Shown here piece after piece: positions 1-7,738 of a stretch of DNA of 17,220 nucleotides. The notes under the pieces are model-generated. The model searched no databases, had not been told where the DNA came from, and saw only the letters and a list, made by a program, of their open reading frames with translations. This DNA is from an uncultured Ignavibacteriota bacterium (GTDB taxonomy: Bacteria > Bacteroidota > Ignavibacteria > UBA10030 > UBA8401). The stretch spans positions 1 through 17,220 of the forward strand of contig CAIVNT010000648.1 of NCBI GenBank assembly GCA_903907305.1. Direction: 5' to 3'. The position numbers and the translations under genes are program-made. Position 1 is the first letter of the stretch; the number at the start of each line of letters is the position of its first letter.

Positions 1-430
1 CGCCATTGGGAAGCGTGCGTGCACCGCTCGAACTGCTTGTAAGATTATAGAAACTGATGCCGGGAATGGATTGCGAACCGGAGCCGTTGAGATCCACAGT
101 GCTTGTGCCGATAGTGAATGTGCCGGAGTTCGTGAATGCGCCGGAAATTCCGTAGGTTCCGTTCCCCTGGAGGGCTCCAGCGTTCGTCAAATCGGCCGTG
201 GTAATGGTCCCGCCGTTGTCCAGAGTAGAACCGGAATTATTCTCGACAGTGTTCGTGACGATCACCGTCCCGCTCATGTTATTGATGGAGACGGTTCCGG
301 ATGTGGAAATAACCTGAGCGGAGAGTTGTTCAACGCTCAAGATCACCAAGGCAAGACAAAGTACGGCGCTCTTCAGAGATGAGAGGCTCTTTATCTTGAC
401 GATGGATGATATGTTATTTCTGAAAATCAT
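1..430 (-). CDS. N-terminal part of an exported surface-type protein (runs off the left edge)
   Basis: An open frame starts at the ATG at 430-428 and is open to the left edge, giving 143 visible residues. It begins with a basic stretch (MIFRNNISSIVKIKS), then a hydrophobic core (AVLCLALVIL) and a likely signal peptidase I site after LSAQ near residue 39. The mature part is rich in Gly, Thr, Ser and Asn, with phrases such as GTFTIGTSTVDLNGSGSQ and SIPGISFYNL. Such phrases are common in large beta-rich surface or type IX-secreted proteins of Bacteroidota and Ignavibacteria. The C-terminus, where a sorting domain would lie, is outside the window. The start lies 24 bases after the stop of the large repeat gene, so the two are probably co-transcribed. 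A purine-rich AAAAGGG lies rather far upstream, so translation may be partly coupled. Exact function is unknown. I am fairly sure it is an exported protein because signal peptide and repeat style agree. Confidence 0.72.
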   Translation of the reverse strand, partial: MIFRNNISSIVKIKSLSSLKSAVLCLALVILSVEQLSAQVISTSGTVSINNMSGTVIVTNTVENNSGSTLDNGGTITTADLTNAGALQGNGTYGISGAFTNSGTFTIGTSTVDLNGSGSQSIPGISFYNLTSSSSGARTLPNG

Positions 431-454
431 TCGTTATGGAAGTTCGTATCCCTT

Positions 455-3400
455 TTACAGATTGATCGCTTCAACGATCACTTGTTGAAATGTTAGCACG
501 GTCGCTGCTGCCGTTGTACAAGAAAGACTTGCAATAAGGTTGGCGGTTGTTGCGTTGAATGCCGCCGATGTTGAATTGACGTTCACACCGATCGTAGAAA
601 GTCCTGTTGTTGCAAGATTGTGATTAAGGGACAAGTGTCCTTGTGCTATGCAGGCTGCGGAGATCGGACCGCGGATCGTTATAGTGACATCGATCTGTCC
701 AACATCAATTACCGCTGTTCCAACCGGCATGGCAAACGTGCAGATCGCAGGATCTCCGGTCGTTCCGAGCGTTCCGATCCTGAACGTGAAAGTATTTGCC
801 GCCGTACCGGCGGCGGTTTTTGAAAGAGTCACTCTGAATTTAAAGACCGTGCCGATTCTAAGATTAGTCGATGGAATGGCAATTGTTGATCCGGTCAAAA
901 GAGCTGTTGTTGCTGCGTTGATCGTCTGATCGGCTGTCGAACAATTGTTCCGAGCAAGCGCTATTCTTCCGTCAGCATCGGGAAACGTCCAGGTTCTTGT
1001 TGCCGTCAGATCATCCGACGTGATCGTTCCTTCGAATGTTGCTGTTGCCGTGGTTGTTTGCGGCTGAATAGCGATCTTGTCAGAATTTGTTGTGGATGAA
1101 GCAAAGACCTGAGAACCAGTCGTTCCAAGAGTTGTTAATGCATCAACAGCAGGACCGGTGCTTATATTTACGCCGGTGCTGTTCGATGTATTTCCTATAT
1201 TCACAGCACCTGTGGATGTTCCGGTGTTGATATTGGTTGCAAAGTTTGAACTGGCATTGATGTTTGTGATCGCACCGGTCGACGTGAAACCTGTTAATGA
1301 AGGATTCGCAGCCAATACGACCGCACCCGTTCCTGTTTCATCCGAAAGCACGCCGGCAAGCTGCGCCGATGTTGTGGCGGCAAACGCGCTCAGGTTGTTC
1401 GCTGTGTAGGCGGCTGTTCCGCCTGCGCCGAATGCAACAGAGGAACCGTCCGTTCCGGTGAAGGTGAGTGTATTGCTTGCGGTGAGCGTTTTACCGTCGG
1501 CAACAGTAAGAGTAGAACCTGTCGCGGGTGCAGTGATGGCAACTTTGTTGACAGTTGTTGCCGATGCAACACCGAGTACGGGAGTTACAAGCGTCGGTGA
1601 TGTCGAAAACACTGCTATGCCGGTCCCTGTTTCGTCGGATATCGAACTGAGAAGATTCGCCGATGAAATGGAGTTGGCGGCGGTGCCGTACAATGTTCCT
1701 GTCGTCGGCAGTGTCACGTTGGTCGCCGCAGATGCTGTTAATGTTGTGGAGAACGCTCCCGATGTCGCCAAGGTCGATCCGTCGGCAAGCGTCAATGTTG
1801 CTGATGCTGCAGGAGCGGTCACTGCAACCTTGTTGACACTTGTTGCTGATGCTACACCAAGCACGGGAGTGACGAGTGTCGGCGATGTTGCAAACACGGC
1901 CGCGCCGGTTCCTGTTTCATCGGAGATTGAACTGAGCAGATTTGCCGATGTAATGGACGCTGCCGCTGTTCCGTATAACGTTCCCGTTGTCGGAAGTGTC
2001 ACGTTTGTTGCTCCTGAAGCCGTTAATGTCGTGGAGAACGCACCAGATGTTGCTAACGTTGAACCGTCTGCTAGCGTCAGAGTTGCTGCTGTTGCAGGAG
2101 CGGTCACTGCAACTTTGTTGACACTTGTTGCTGATGCAACACCGAGCACGGGAGTGACGAGTGTTGGTGTGTTGGCGAATACTGCGGCGCCCGTTCCCGT
2201 TTCATCGGAAAGTGCACCGGCGAGTCCTGCTGAGTTCGTCAGTGTAGACTGTTTTGCATTGATCTGTGTTTGAATTGCGGACGTGACGCCGGAAACAAAA
2301 TTCAATTCCGCGCCCGTTGCAGTAACGGATGTTGCGCCGAGTGTGAATGGAGTCGGCACAGTTACAGTACCGGTGAACGTCGGTGATGCCAAAGGTGCGA
2401 ACGATGTCGAAAGGAATGCATTAGCTCCCAACGTTCCGCCTGCTCCCACGTTCAGCGTTGAACCATCGGTTCCGGAAAACGTCAGCGTGTTGCTCAATGT
2501 CAACGTCTTTGAGACAGTACCGCCAGCCACGGAGAAACCGGTTGCATTCGCGGTGAATCCCAATCCGTTCACCGATGTTGCTGTTGCCGCGCCGAGAGCC
2601 GGCGTAACGAGTGTTGGTGATGTTGCAAAGACCGCCGATCCTGATCCCGTTTCATCGGAAAGTGCACCGGCGAGTCCTGCTGAGTTCGTCAGTGTAGACT
2701 GTTTTGCATTGATCTGTGTTTGAATTGCTGACGTGACGCCGGAAACAAAATTCAATTCCGCTCCTGTTGCGGTGACGGATGTTGCGCCGAGCGTGAACGG
2801 AGTCGGAACAGTTACCGTGCCGGTGAAAGTGGGTGATGCTAGAGTTGCGAATGCGGAGGAAGAAAATGCGTTGCTGCCGAGTGTTCCACCGGCTCCGATG
2901 TTCAATGTGGATCCGTCCGTCCCTGCGAGTGTCAAAGTGTTGCTCATGGTGAGCGTCTTTGATGTTGTTCCGCCCGCAACAGCGAAACCGATAGCGTTCG
3001 CCGTGAGCGACAAACCATTCACCGATGTTGCGGTCGCCACACCCAGTGCAGGTGTCGTTAACGTTGGAGACGTTGCAAAGACCGCTGCGCCCGATCCCGT
3101 CTCATCGCTTAACGAACCACTAAGATTTGCAGAGGTGATAGACGATGCCGCTGTACCGTAGAGTGTGCCAGATGTCGGCAGTGTGACATTGGTTGCTGCT
3201 GAAGAAGTCAATGTTGTTGAAAATGCACCGGAGGTGACCAGTGTTGATCCGTTCGCAAGCGTCAGTGTTGCCGAAGTTGCAGGAGCAGTTACCGTCACTT
3301 TGTTGACGCTGGTTGCGGTTGCGACACCGATATTCGGCGTTGTCAATACCGGCGACGTTGCAAACACAGACAATCCCGTTCCTGTTTCATCGGAAAGTGC

Positions 3401-5080
3401 TCCCGCCAGTCCCGCAGAATTTGTCAGTGTTCCCTGTTTCGCATTGATCTGTGTTTGAATTGCGGACGTGACGCCGGAAACAAAATTCAATTCCGCGCCC
3501 GTTGCAGTAACGGATGTTGCGCCGAGTGTGAATGGAGTCGGCACAGTGACTGTTCCGGTGAATGTCGGTGAAGCGAGCGTTGCGAAAGCAGAGGACGAGA
3601 ACGCGTTGCTGCCGAGTGTTCCGCCTGCGCCGATGTTGAGCGTGGAACCGTCTGTTCCTGCCAACGTCAATGTGTTGCTGGAGGTCAATGTCTTTCCATC
3701 CGCGATCGTCAGCGTGGAACCGGTTGCCGGCGCGGTGAGAGCGATTTTATTGATGGTTGTTGCAGATGCTACGCCCAGCACCGGCGTTACCAGTGTCGGT
3801 GATGTTGCAAAGACCGCGGCACCGCTTCCCGTCTCGTCTGAAAGTGCACCGGCGAGTCCTGCTGAGTTCGTCAGTGTGGACTGTTTTGCATTGATCTGCG
3901 TCTGAATAGCGGATGTTACCCCCGCAACGAAATTCAATTCCGATCCTGTTGCGGTGACGGATGTTGCACCGAGCGTGAATGGAGTCGGCACGGTCACGGT
4001 TCCCGTGAAAGTCGGTGATGCGAGAGGTGCGAATGCGGAGGAAGAGAATGCGTTGCTGCCGAGTGTTCCGCCTGCGCCGATGTTAAGCGTGGAGCCGTCC
4101 GTGCCTGCAAGTGTCAATGTGTTGCTGGATGTCAATGTTTTTCCATCTGTGATCGTCAGCGTAGAACCCGTTGCCGGAGCTGTTACAGTAACTTTATTCA
4201 CTGTTGTTGCTGTAGCAGCGCCGATATTCGGCGTTGTCAAAGTCGGTGATGTTGCAAAGACCGTTGCGCCTGTTCCTGTTTCGTCGGAGAGTGCGCCGGC
4301 GAGTCCTGCAGAGTTTGTCAACGTGCCTTGTTTTGTATTGATCTGTGTTTGAATGGATGAAGTGACGCCGGAAACAAAATTCAATTCCGCGCCGGTTGTT
4401 GTGACCGAAGTTGCACCGAGTGTGAATGGAGTCGGCACAGTCACTGTTCCCGTGAAAGTCGGTGATGTGAGAGGTGCGAATGCGGAGGAAGAGAATGCGT
4501 TGCTGCCGAGCGTTCCGCCTGCGCCGATGTTGAGCGTGGAGCCGTCCGTACCTGTAAAGCTGAGCGTGTTGCTTGCTGTGAGCGTCTTTCCATCCGCAAT
4601 GGTGAGGGTGGAGCCTGTTGCCGGTGCGGTGATGGAAAGCTTATTAAGACTTGTTGCCGTTGCTGTGCCGATGTTCGGCGTTGTGAACGAAGGGGAGATC
4701 GAGAAGACCAGTGAACCAGTTCCCGTCTCATCGGATAATACGCCGAGCAGCTGCGCCGATGTTGTCGGTCCGAACACGCCGAGATGATCCGTCTTTACGG
4801 GAAGCTCGAGCCAGCCAGAACCGTTGTACAGATTCAGTCTGGAGGTGGATGAGTTATAGAACGACAAACCTGCAGCCGTCGTCGACAAGGATGTATTCCT
4901 CGGGAAGAGGAATCCTCTTGTGGTCGACCGCAATTCCAGGATCGCCGAGGCATCCGGCGTGATGGAACTTTCGCTGATCCCGACTCCCTGTGCAAATGAC
5001 TGAACGTTCATCAGGCAGAGCAGAGCAAAGAGCAGAGCGAAAGTTGTTTTCATTGTTGTTCGGTTCGGCATGGTCTTCAT
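455..5080 (-). CDS. Giant secreted tail-fibre-like repeat protein (1541 aa)
   Basis: The ATG at 5080-5078 is preferred because AAGGA lies 7 bases upstream. A longer frame to 5242 would overlap the regulator gene and put about 54 polar residues before the signal peptide; an in-frame ATG at 5053 is an alternative. Residues 1-31 form a signal peptide (core TTFALLFALLCLM, cut after SFAQ). A short head follows, with ASAILELRSTTRGFLFPR and LYNGSGWLELP, typical of phage-fibre-like and Bacteroidota surface proteins. About 1130 residues are repeats anchored by LSDETGTG. Each carries VFATSPTL.TP and usually GTDGSTLNIGAGGTLGSNAF, SPTFTGTVTVPTPFTLGATS, ELNFVSGVTSAIQTQIN and TNSAGLAGA. The last ~175 residues are non-repetitive, contain four cysteines and end EAINL; they may be a receptor-binding or trimerising tip. 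No obvious type IX sorting domain or membrane anchor is visible. The likely role is an extracellular fibrous adhesin. No phage structural genes lie nearby, so a prophage fibre is less likely. The DNA repeats imply copy-number variation. Confidence 0.85.
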   Translation of the reverse strand: MKTMPNRTTMKTTFALLFALLCLMNVQSFAQGVGISESSITPDASAILELRSTTRGFLFPRNTSLSTTAAGLSFYNSSTSRLNLYNGSGWLELPVKTDHLGVFGPTTSAQLLGVLSDETGTGSLVFSISPSFTTPNIGTATATSLNKLSITAPATGSTLTIADGKTLTASNTLSFTGTDGSTLNIGAGGTLGSNAFSSSAFAPLTSPTFTGTVTVPTPFTLGATSVTTTGAELNFVSGVTSSIQTQINTKQGTLTNSAGLAGALSDETGTGATVFATSPTLTTPNIGAATATTVNKVTVTAPATGSTLTITDGKTLTSSNTLTLAGTDGSTLNIGAGGTLGSNAFSSSAFAPLASPTFTGTVTVPTPFTLGATSVTATGSELNFVAGVTSAIQTQINAKQSTLTNSAGLAGALSDETGSGAAVFATSPTLVTPVLGVASATTINKIALTAPATGSTLTIADGKTLTSSNTLTLAGTDGSTLNIGAGGTLGSNAFSSSAFATLASPTFTGTVTVPTPFTLGATSVTATGAELNFVSGVTSAIQTQINAKQGTLTNSAGLAGALSDETGTGLSVFATSPVLTTPNIGVATATSVNKVTVTAPATSATLTLANGSTLVTSGAFSTTLTSSAATNVTLPTSGTLYGTAASSITSANLSGSLSDETGSGAAVFATSPTLTTPALGVATATSVNGLSLTANAIGFAVAGGTTSKTLTMSNTLTLAGTDGSTLNIGAGGTLGSNAFSSSAFATLASPTFTGTVTVPTPFTLGATSVTATGAELNFVSGVTSAIQTQINAKQSTLTNSAGLAGALSDETGSGSAVFATSPTLVTPALGAATATSVNGLGFTANATGFSVAGGTVSKTLTLSNTLTFSGTDGSTLNVGAGGTLGANAFLSTSFAPLASPTFTGTVTVPTPFTLGATSVTATGAELNFVSGVTSAIQTQINAKQSTLTNSAGLAGALSDETGTGAAVFANTPTLVTPVLGVASATSVNKVAVTAPATAATLTLADGSTLATSGAFSTTLTASGATNVTLPTTGTLYGTAAASITSANLLSSISDETGTGAAVFATSPTLVTPVLGVASATSVNKVAVTAPAASATLTLADGSTLATSGAFSTTLTASAATNVTLPTTGTLYGTAANSISSANLLSSISDETGTGIAVFSTSPTLVTPVLGVASATTVNKVAITAPATGSTLTVADGKTLTASNTLTFTGTDGSSVAFGAGGTAAYTANNLSAFAATTSAQLAGVLSDETGTGAVVLAANPSLTGFTSTGAITNINASSNFATNINTGTSTGAVNIGNTSNSTGVNISTGPAVDALTTLGTTGSQVFASSTTNSDKIAIQPQTTTATATFEGTITSDDLTATRTWTFPDADGRIALARNNCSTADQTINAATTALLTGSTIAIPSTNLRIGTVFKFRVTLSKTAAGTAANTFTFRIGTLGTTGDPAICTFAMPVGTAVIDVGQIDVTITIRGPISAACIAQGHLSLNHNLATTGLSTIGVNVNSTSAAFNATTANLIASLSCTTAAATVLTFQQVIVEAINL
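1345..4735 (-). repeat. Mosaic tandem repeat array inside the giant gene (149/150- and 95/98-codon units)
   Basis: The Ser codon of the SDETG motif recurs with its high end at 4735, 4288, 3841, 3394, 3109, 2659, 2209, 1924, 1639 and 1345. In reading order the periods are 447, 447, 447, 285, 450, 450, 285, 285 and 294 bases, all multiples of three. Long units carry the fibre segment (SPTFTGTVTV... QTQIN). Short units replace it with ATNVTLPTTGTLYGTAA. The 450-base units differ from the 447-base ones by one codon in the variable segment (TANAIGF type against TAPATGS type). Positions 2256-2362 and 3441-3547 are identical over 107 bases. Positions 2201-2311 and 2651-2761 differ at one base only. 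Confidence 0.93.
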
Positions 5081-5120
5081 AAGCATTTCCTTTGTTATAT
5101 TTCTTTTGAACAATGGATCT

Positions 5121-6002
5121 TTACGCTTTTTCCAGTTCTGTGACGCGTTCAACGATCTCGGCGAATGAATGAAGCTGTTTGGAGTTCGTCGGGCTCGATT
5201 GAGCGGGTTGTTGTTCTTCAAAGAAGTTTGAGGTGTAGACATTTCCGCCGTATGCCTGCACTCCTGCGGTCAGCGCATTGAACTGGCCGATAATGTCGTC
5301 GGACGAATGATCGAGCGAGAGCACAACGAACACGTCTTCCGGTTTGCACTGGCTCACAATATCCACAGCGGCAAATTTGGTAAGCACGTTGCCGAGATTG
5401 TACACGGTCATGCCGATATTTTCCAGAAGCCGCTCTACCGCTTTCAAGTCCACTTCAGTCAGTCCTTCGTTCACGGAGAGACAGTACAATTCCGTTTCCC
5501 GTTTGTCGGATTTCGGTATGAGATCAGTGAAGTGGATTATAGAGTGGGTGAGTGTGTTTTTAGCGATCTGAAATTCCATAGAAGAGATCAACTGATGTTG
5601 GAATTTCGTGTGGACCATCCGGATGACCGGTGTCAGCAGCTGATCGAAGATGGCAGCAAGTGGAATTCCCATTGCATACAGCGAAGAAAATGCCTGCTCG
5701 ATCGGATACCGGCGTCCTTTGATCGCATCAGTGAAGCAGTCTTCCGCCGGCGTCTGACCGTTACGTGCAAAGATGAAGCTTTTCGGTTCAGTTGATTCCT
5801 TCACAAAATTGAGAACCGGTGAGGAGACCTCGTAGTGATAATGAGTGACAAATTCCCGCACGTTCGCCGTTTTGAATTTTCGGTGTCCGCCGGGAGTTTT
5901 AAAGCATTGAAGCTTTCCTTCATCTGTCCAACGTTTAATGGTGGACTTGCCGACCCGGAACATCTTGGACAGATCTTCGGTCGTATAGAGCACTTCGTTC
6001 AT
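5121..6002 (-). CDS. MerR-type HTH regulator with degenerate B12-binding-like domain (293 aa)
   Basis: Residues 5-45 form a MerR/excisionase-type winged helix: YTTEDLSKMFRVGKSTIKRW followed by the family hallmark TPGGHRKF. Residues about 85-160 look like the helical cap of the B12-binding module seen in CarH/LitR regulators (GRRYPIEQAFSSLYAMGIPL). Residues 170-262 look like its Rossmann-like half (YCLSVNEG, GMTVYNLGN, VFVVLSLD, YGGNVYTSNF). The expected cobalamin contacts are absent. The DxHxxG-like loop reads EGLTEVDL with no histidine, and the cap EH pair reads EF (SMEFQIA). It may therefore bind another ligand or act by protein contacts. The start is supported by AGGGGA about 5 bases upstream of the ATG. 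It is the first gene of a unit with the giant repeat protein 40 bases downstream, so it probably regulates that operon and itself. The HTH call is strong; the domain relationship is inferred from pattern only. Confidence 0.86.
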   Translation of the reverse strand: MNEVLYTTEDLSKMFRVGKSTIKRWTDEGKLQCFKTPGGHRKFKTANVREFVTHYHYEVSSPVLNFVKESTEPKSFIFARNGQTPAEDCFTDAIKGRRYPIEQAFSSLYAMGIPLAAIFDQLLTPVIRMVHTKFQHQLISSMEFQIAKNTLTHSIIHFTDLIPKSDKRETELYCLSVNEGLTEVDLKAVERLLENIGMTVYNLGNVLTKFAAVDIVSQCKPEDVFVVLSLDHSSDDIIGQFNALTAGVQAYGGNVYTSNFFEEQQPAQSSPTNSKQLHSFAEIVERVTELEKA

Positions 6003-6095
6003 AGTATCCCCTGAAAGTGATTTAATTATGTGTTATAAAATTTGTGGTCGGAGCGGACCTTTTGGTCGTTTTGGGCTTTTCAATGTATCTAAAAA

Positions 6096-6115
6096 ACTAC
6101 GCAGAACAACGTAGT
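6096..6115. promoter_or_regulatory. Inverted repeat ACTACG-N8-CGTAGT in the divergent intergenic region
   Basis: Perfect 6-base arms at 6096-6101 and 6110-6115 lie about 94 bases upstream of the MerR-type regulator start. MerR-family proteins bind dyads as dimers, so this is a candidate operator. That role is inference only. Confidence 0.35.
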
Positions 6116-6119
6116 AACC

Positions 6120-6137
6120 AATTAGAATTCTCTAATT
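6120..6137. promoter_or_regulatory. Inverted repeat AATTAGA-N4-TCTAATT
   Basis: Perfect 7-base arms at 6120-6126 and 6131-6137 make an 18-base dyad only 4 bases beyond the preceding one, between the divergent regulator and msrA genes. TAATTTTG at 6133-6140 matches the TAnnTTTG form of the Bacteroidota -7 promoter element on the plus strand, but no clear TTTG partner was found upstream. It is a candidate operator and promoter zone. Confidence 0.38.
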
Positions 6138-6201
6138 TTGTCATTTTGTGAGCAATATCAAGGAAAACGAAGATTTTAAGAGGAAAAAGTCTTGTTTATT
6201 A

Positions 6202-6253
6202 AAAAATTCTCACGCAATTGAGCCAAAAATGTTACTGATTTGTGAGAATTTTT
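6202..6253. promoter_or_regulatory. Long-spaced 12-base inverted repeat upstream of msrA
   Basis: AAAAATTCTCAC at 6202-6213 is the exact reverse complement of GTGAGAATTTTT at 6242-6253, with a 28-base spacer. A second pair, CGCAATT at 6213-6219 and AATTGCG at 6262-6268, overlaps the same zone. It lies 38 bases before the msrA start, so it is either a leader hairpin or paired binding sites. The T-rich 3' arm also resembles a terminator, but it points into msrA, so attenuation is possible. Confidence 0.4.
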
Positions 6254-6291
6254 ATTGAGAAAATTGCGTTATTGAAAGCGGAGGAAAAACT

Positions 6292-6915
6292 ATGAAATCA
6301 ATATTGTTCTTATTGCTGACAGTAAGTTTGGTTACTGTTGGGCAGCACACATCAACAGAGAAAGGGAAGAAAATGGAACAGAAACTGGAAACGGTAACGC
6401 TTGGAGCAGGATGCTTTTGGTGTGTAGAGGCGATCTACCAGCGGTTGGAAGGTGTGGAAAAAGTGGAGTCTGGTTATTCGGGCGGCACAGTGAAGAATCC
6501 CACCTACGAGCAGGTCTGCACCGGCAGGACGGGACACGCGGAAGTGATCCAAGTGACCTTCGATCCGAAAAAGATCTCGTTCAAAGAATTGCTGGGAGTA
6601 TTCTTTAAGACGCACGATCCGACGACATTGAATAAGCAAGGGGCGGATGCCGGAACGCAATACCGTTCGGCGATCTTCTATCATTCAGAGGAACAAAAAT
6701 ACATAGCCGAAGAAGTGAAGAAGGAGACCGATGCGGCGAAGATCTGGGACGATCCGATCGTGACGGAGATCTCGCCGTTCAAAGGATTCTATAAGGCGGA
6801 AGAGTATCATCAGGATTATTACAATCAAAATTCCTATCAGCCATATTGTATGATGGTAATAAATCCAAAATTGAGTAAATTCAAAAAGGAGTTCAGCAGT
6901 AAACTAAAAAAATAA
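6292..6915 (+). CDS. msrA: Exported peptide methionine sulfoxide reductase A (207 aa)
   Basis: It reduces methionine-S-sulfoxide in proteins back to methionine. The catalytic motif GCFWCVE is at residues 40-46, with nucleophile Cys41 after the conserved Gly. Other family signatures are GYSGG (61-65), GHAEVIQVTFDP (81-92), THDPTT (108-112 region) and GTQYRSAIFY (121-130). A late cysteine, Cys186 in QPYCMMVINPK, is the likely resolving residue with Cys44 as alternative. The N-terminus (MKSILFLLLTVSLVTVGQ) is a signal peptide, so the enzyme should act in the envelope, unlike the usual cytoplasmic form. An internal ATG at 6373 could give a cytosolic form, but GGAGG stands just upstream of the ATG at 6292. 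It opens a five-gene run; the next gene starts 1 base after its stop. The OsmC-family gene in the same run fits an oxidative-damage role. Confidence 0.95.
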   Translation: MKSILFLLLTVSLVTVGQHTSTEKGKKMEQKLETVTLGAGCFWCVEAIYQRLEGVEKVESGYSGGTVKNPTYEQVCTGRTGHAEVIQVTFDPKKISFKELLGVFFKTHDPTTLNKQGADAGTQYRSAIFYHSEEQKYIAEEVKKETDAAKIWDDPIVTEISPFKGFYKAEEYHQDYYNQNSYQPYCMMVINPKLSKFKKEFSSKLKK

Positions 6916-6916
6916 T

Positions 6917-7738
6917 GTGATCATTAAAAAATCATTTAACGGCGCGCAGACACGATCACCATTCCGTGTTCTCGCGCCGTTCTTTATCAGCGCGTTTCTT
7001 ATTCTTCACGCTTCAATGCTCTTCCAGGGCTGCTTCATCGTCCGTCCATTCGCCGGCGCCAATATCAACATAGAGCAACTCCAGAAGGCGCGCGAAGCAA
7101 AAGTGCTGCAGATCCGCAAGGAGGGTGCTCAGCGTCTTACGGAACGGATGGCAAAAGGAGATTCCCTCAGCAATGCCGATCTTACGTTCTATTTCAGTGA
7201 AGCACTTCTCAACAAAGCAGCATCGCAGCTCGATTCCACATCCGGCTGGCTCGACTCGCTCACGACGTACTCCATCAAAAATATCCGCGTGAAACTGTAT
7301 CACGGTTCTGCGATCGCAACAATATCCCTTGCGGCTTTCAATCATCAGTACGATGTGGATGTGAATCTGCTGATGGACTGCATTCTCGCGTTCAAGATAG
7401 ACAGTGGACGGTTCTACGCAAGACTTGAGCCCTTTAATGTGGTGCCGAACGTGAAAGCTGCGGGAATGATCTCCACACTCAGCGGCATCATTGAGGATAT
7501 TGTGACGATGAAACTTTCCTCCATGAGTGACCAGTTGCCGCCGATACAATTCCCGGTCGATTTCAACAATCAGTTCCCTGTGCAGGGGACCGTCGTGCAG
7601 GTGCGGAGCGGAATGAATATGAATATCATTACACCGCCGCAGACACTGAAGTATTCTCTGGTGCTGAAAGAAGTACAGATCTTCAGAGAGAAATTATTTC
7701 TCGCGATGAATATCAGAAAAGTGGGGGTGGTGAAATGA
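6917..7738 (+). CDS. Putative exported lipid-binding-like envelope protein (273 aa)
   Basis: The start is a GTG at 6917, one base after the msrA stop. No ATG gives a complete N-terminal hydrophobic segment, and AAGGAG lies about 25 bases upstream, so translation is probably coupled to msrA. Residues 18-39 are a hydrophobic export signal ending LFQGC, a weak lipobox (Phe at -3, Gln at -2), so lipidation at Cys39 is possible but unsure. The mature part begins with a charged helix (INIEQLQKAREAKVLQIRKEG). It then alternates strands with an amphipathic helix (MISTLSGIIEDIVTMKLSSM) and ends in strands around VLKEVQIFREKLFLAMNIRK. The layout (FSEALLNK.. early, a strand pair, helix, then PPIQFPV) recalls TULIP/SMP-like lipoproteins such as YceB. 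That is a visual analogy, not a demonstrated homology. It overlaps the next gene by 4 bases (ATGA). The product is unknown but real. Confidence 0.82.
   Translation: MIIKKSFNGAQTRSPFRVLAPFFISAFLILHASMLFQGCFIVRPFAGANINIEQLQKAREAKVLQIRKEGAQRLTERMAKGDSLSNADLTFYFSEALLNKAASQLDSTSGWLDSLTTYSIKNIRVKLYHGSAIATISLAAFNHQYDVDVNLLMDCILAFKIDSGRFYARLEPFNVVPNVKAAGMISTLSGIIEDIVTMKLSSMSDQLPPIQFPVDFNNQFPVQGTVVQVRSGMNMNIITPPQTLKYSLVLKEVQIFREKLFLAMNIRKVGVVK

Noticed and set aside
71..382. Plus-strand open frame at the left edge
   Set aside because: It lies opposite the minus-strand exported-protein fragment, which has a signal peptide and typical composition; the plus frame has no recognisable features.
1458..4787. 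Series of long plus-strand open frames across the repeat array
   Set aside because: They are the antisense frame of the giant minus-strand gene. The repeat's codon pattern keeps the frame open, they break at the same repeat position each time, and there are no signals for translation.
455..5080. Prophage tail fibre gene
   Set aside because: The protein has a Sec signal peptide, sits behind a MerR-type regulator, and no capsid, tail, terminase or integrase gene is in the window.
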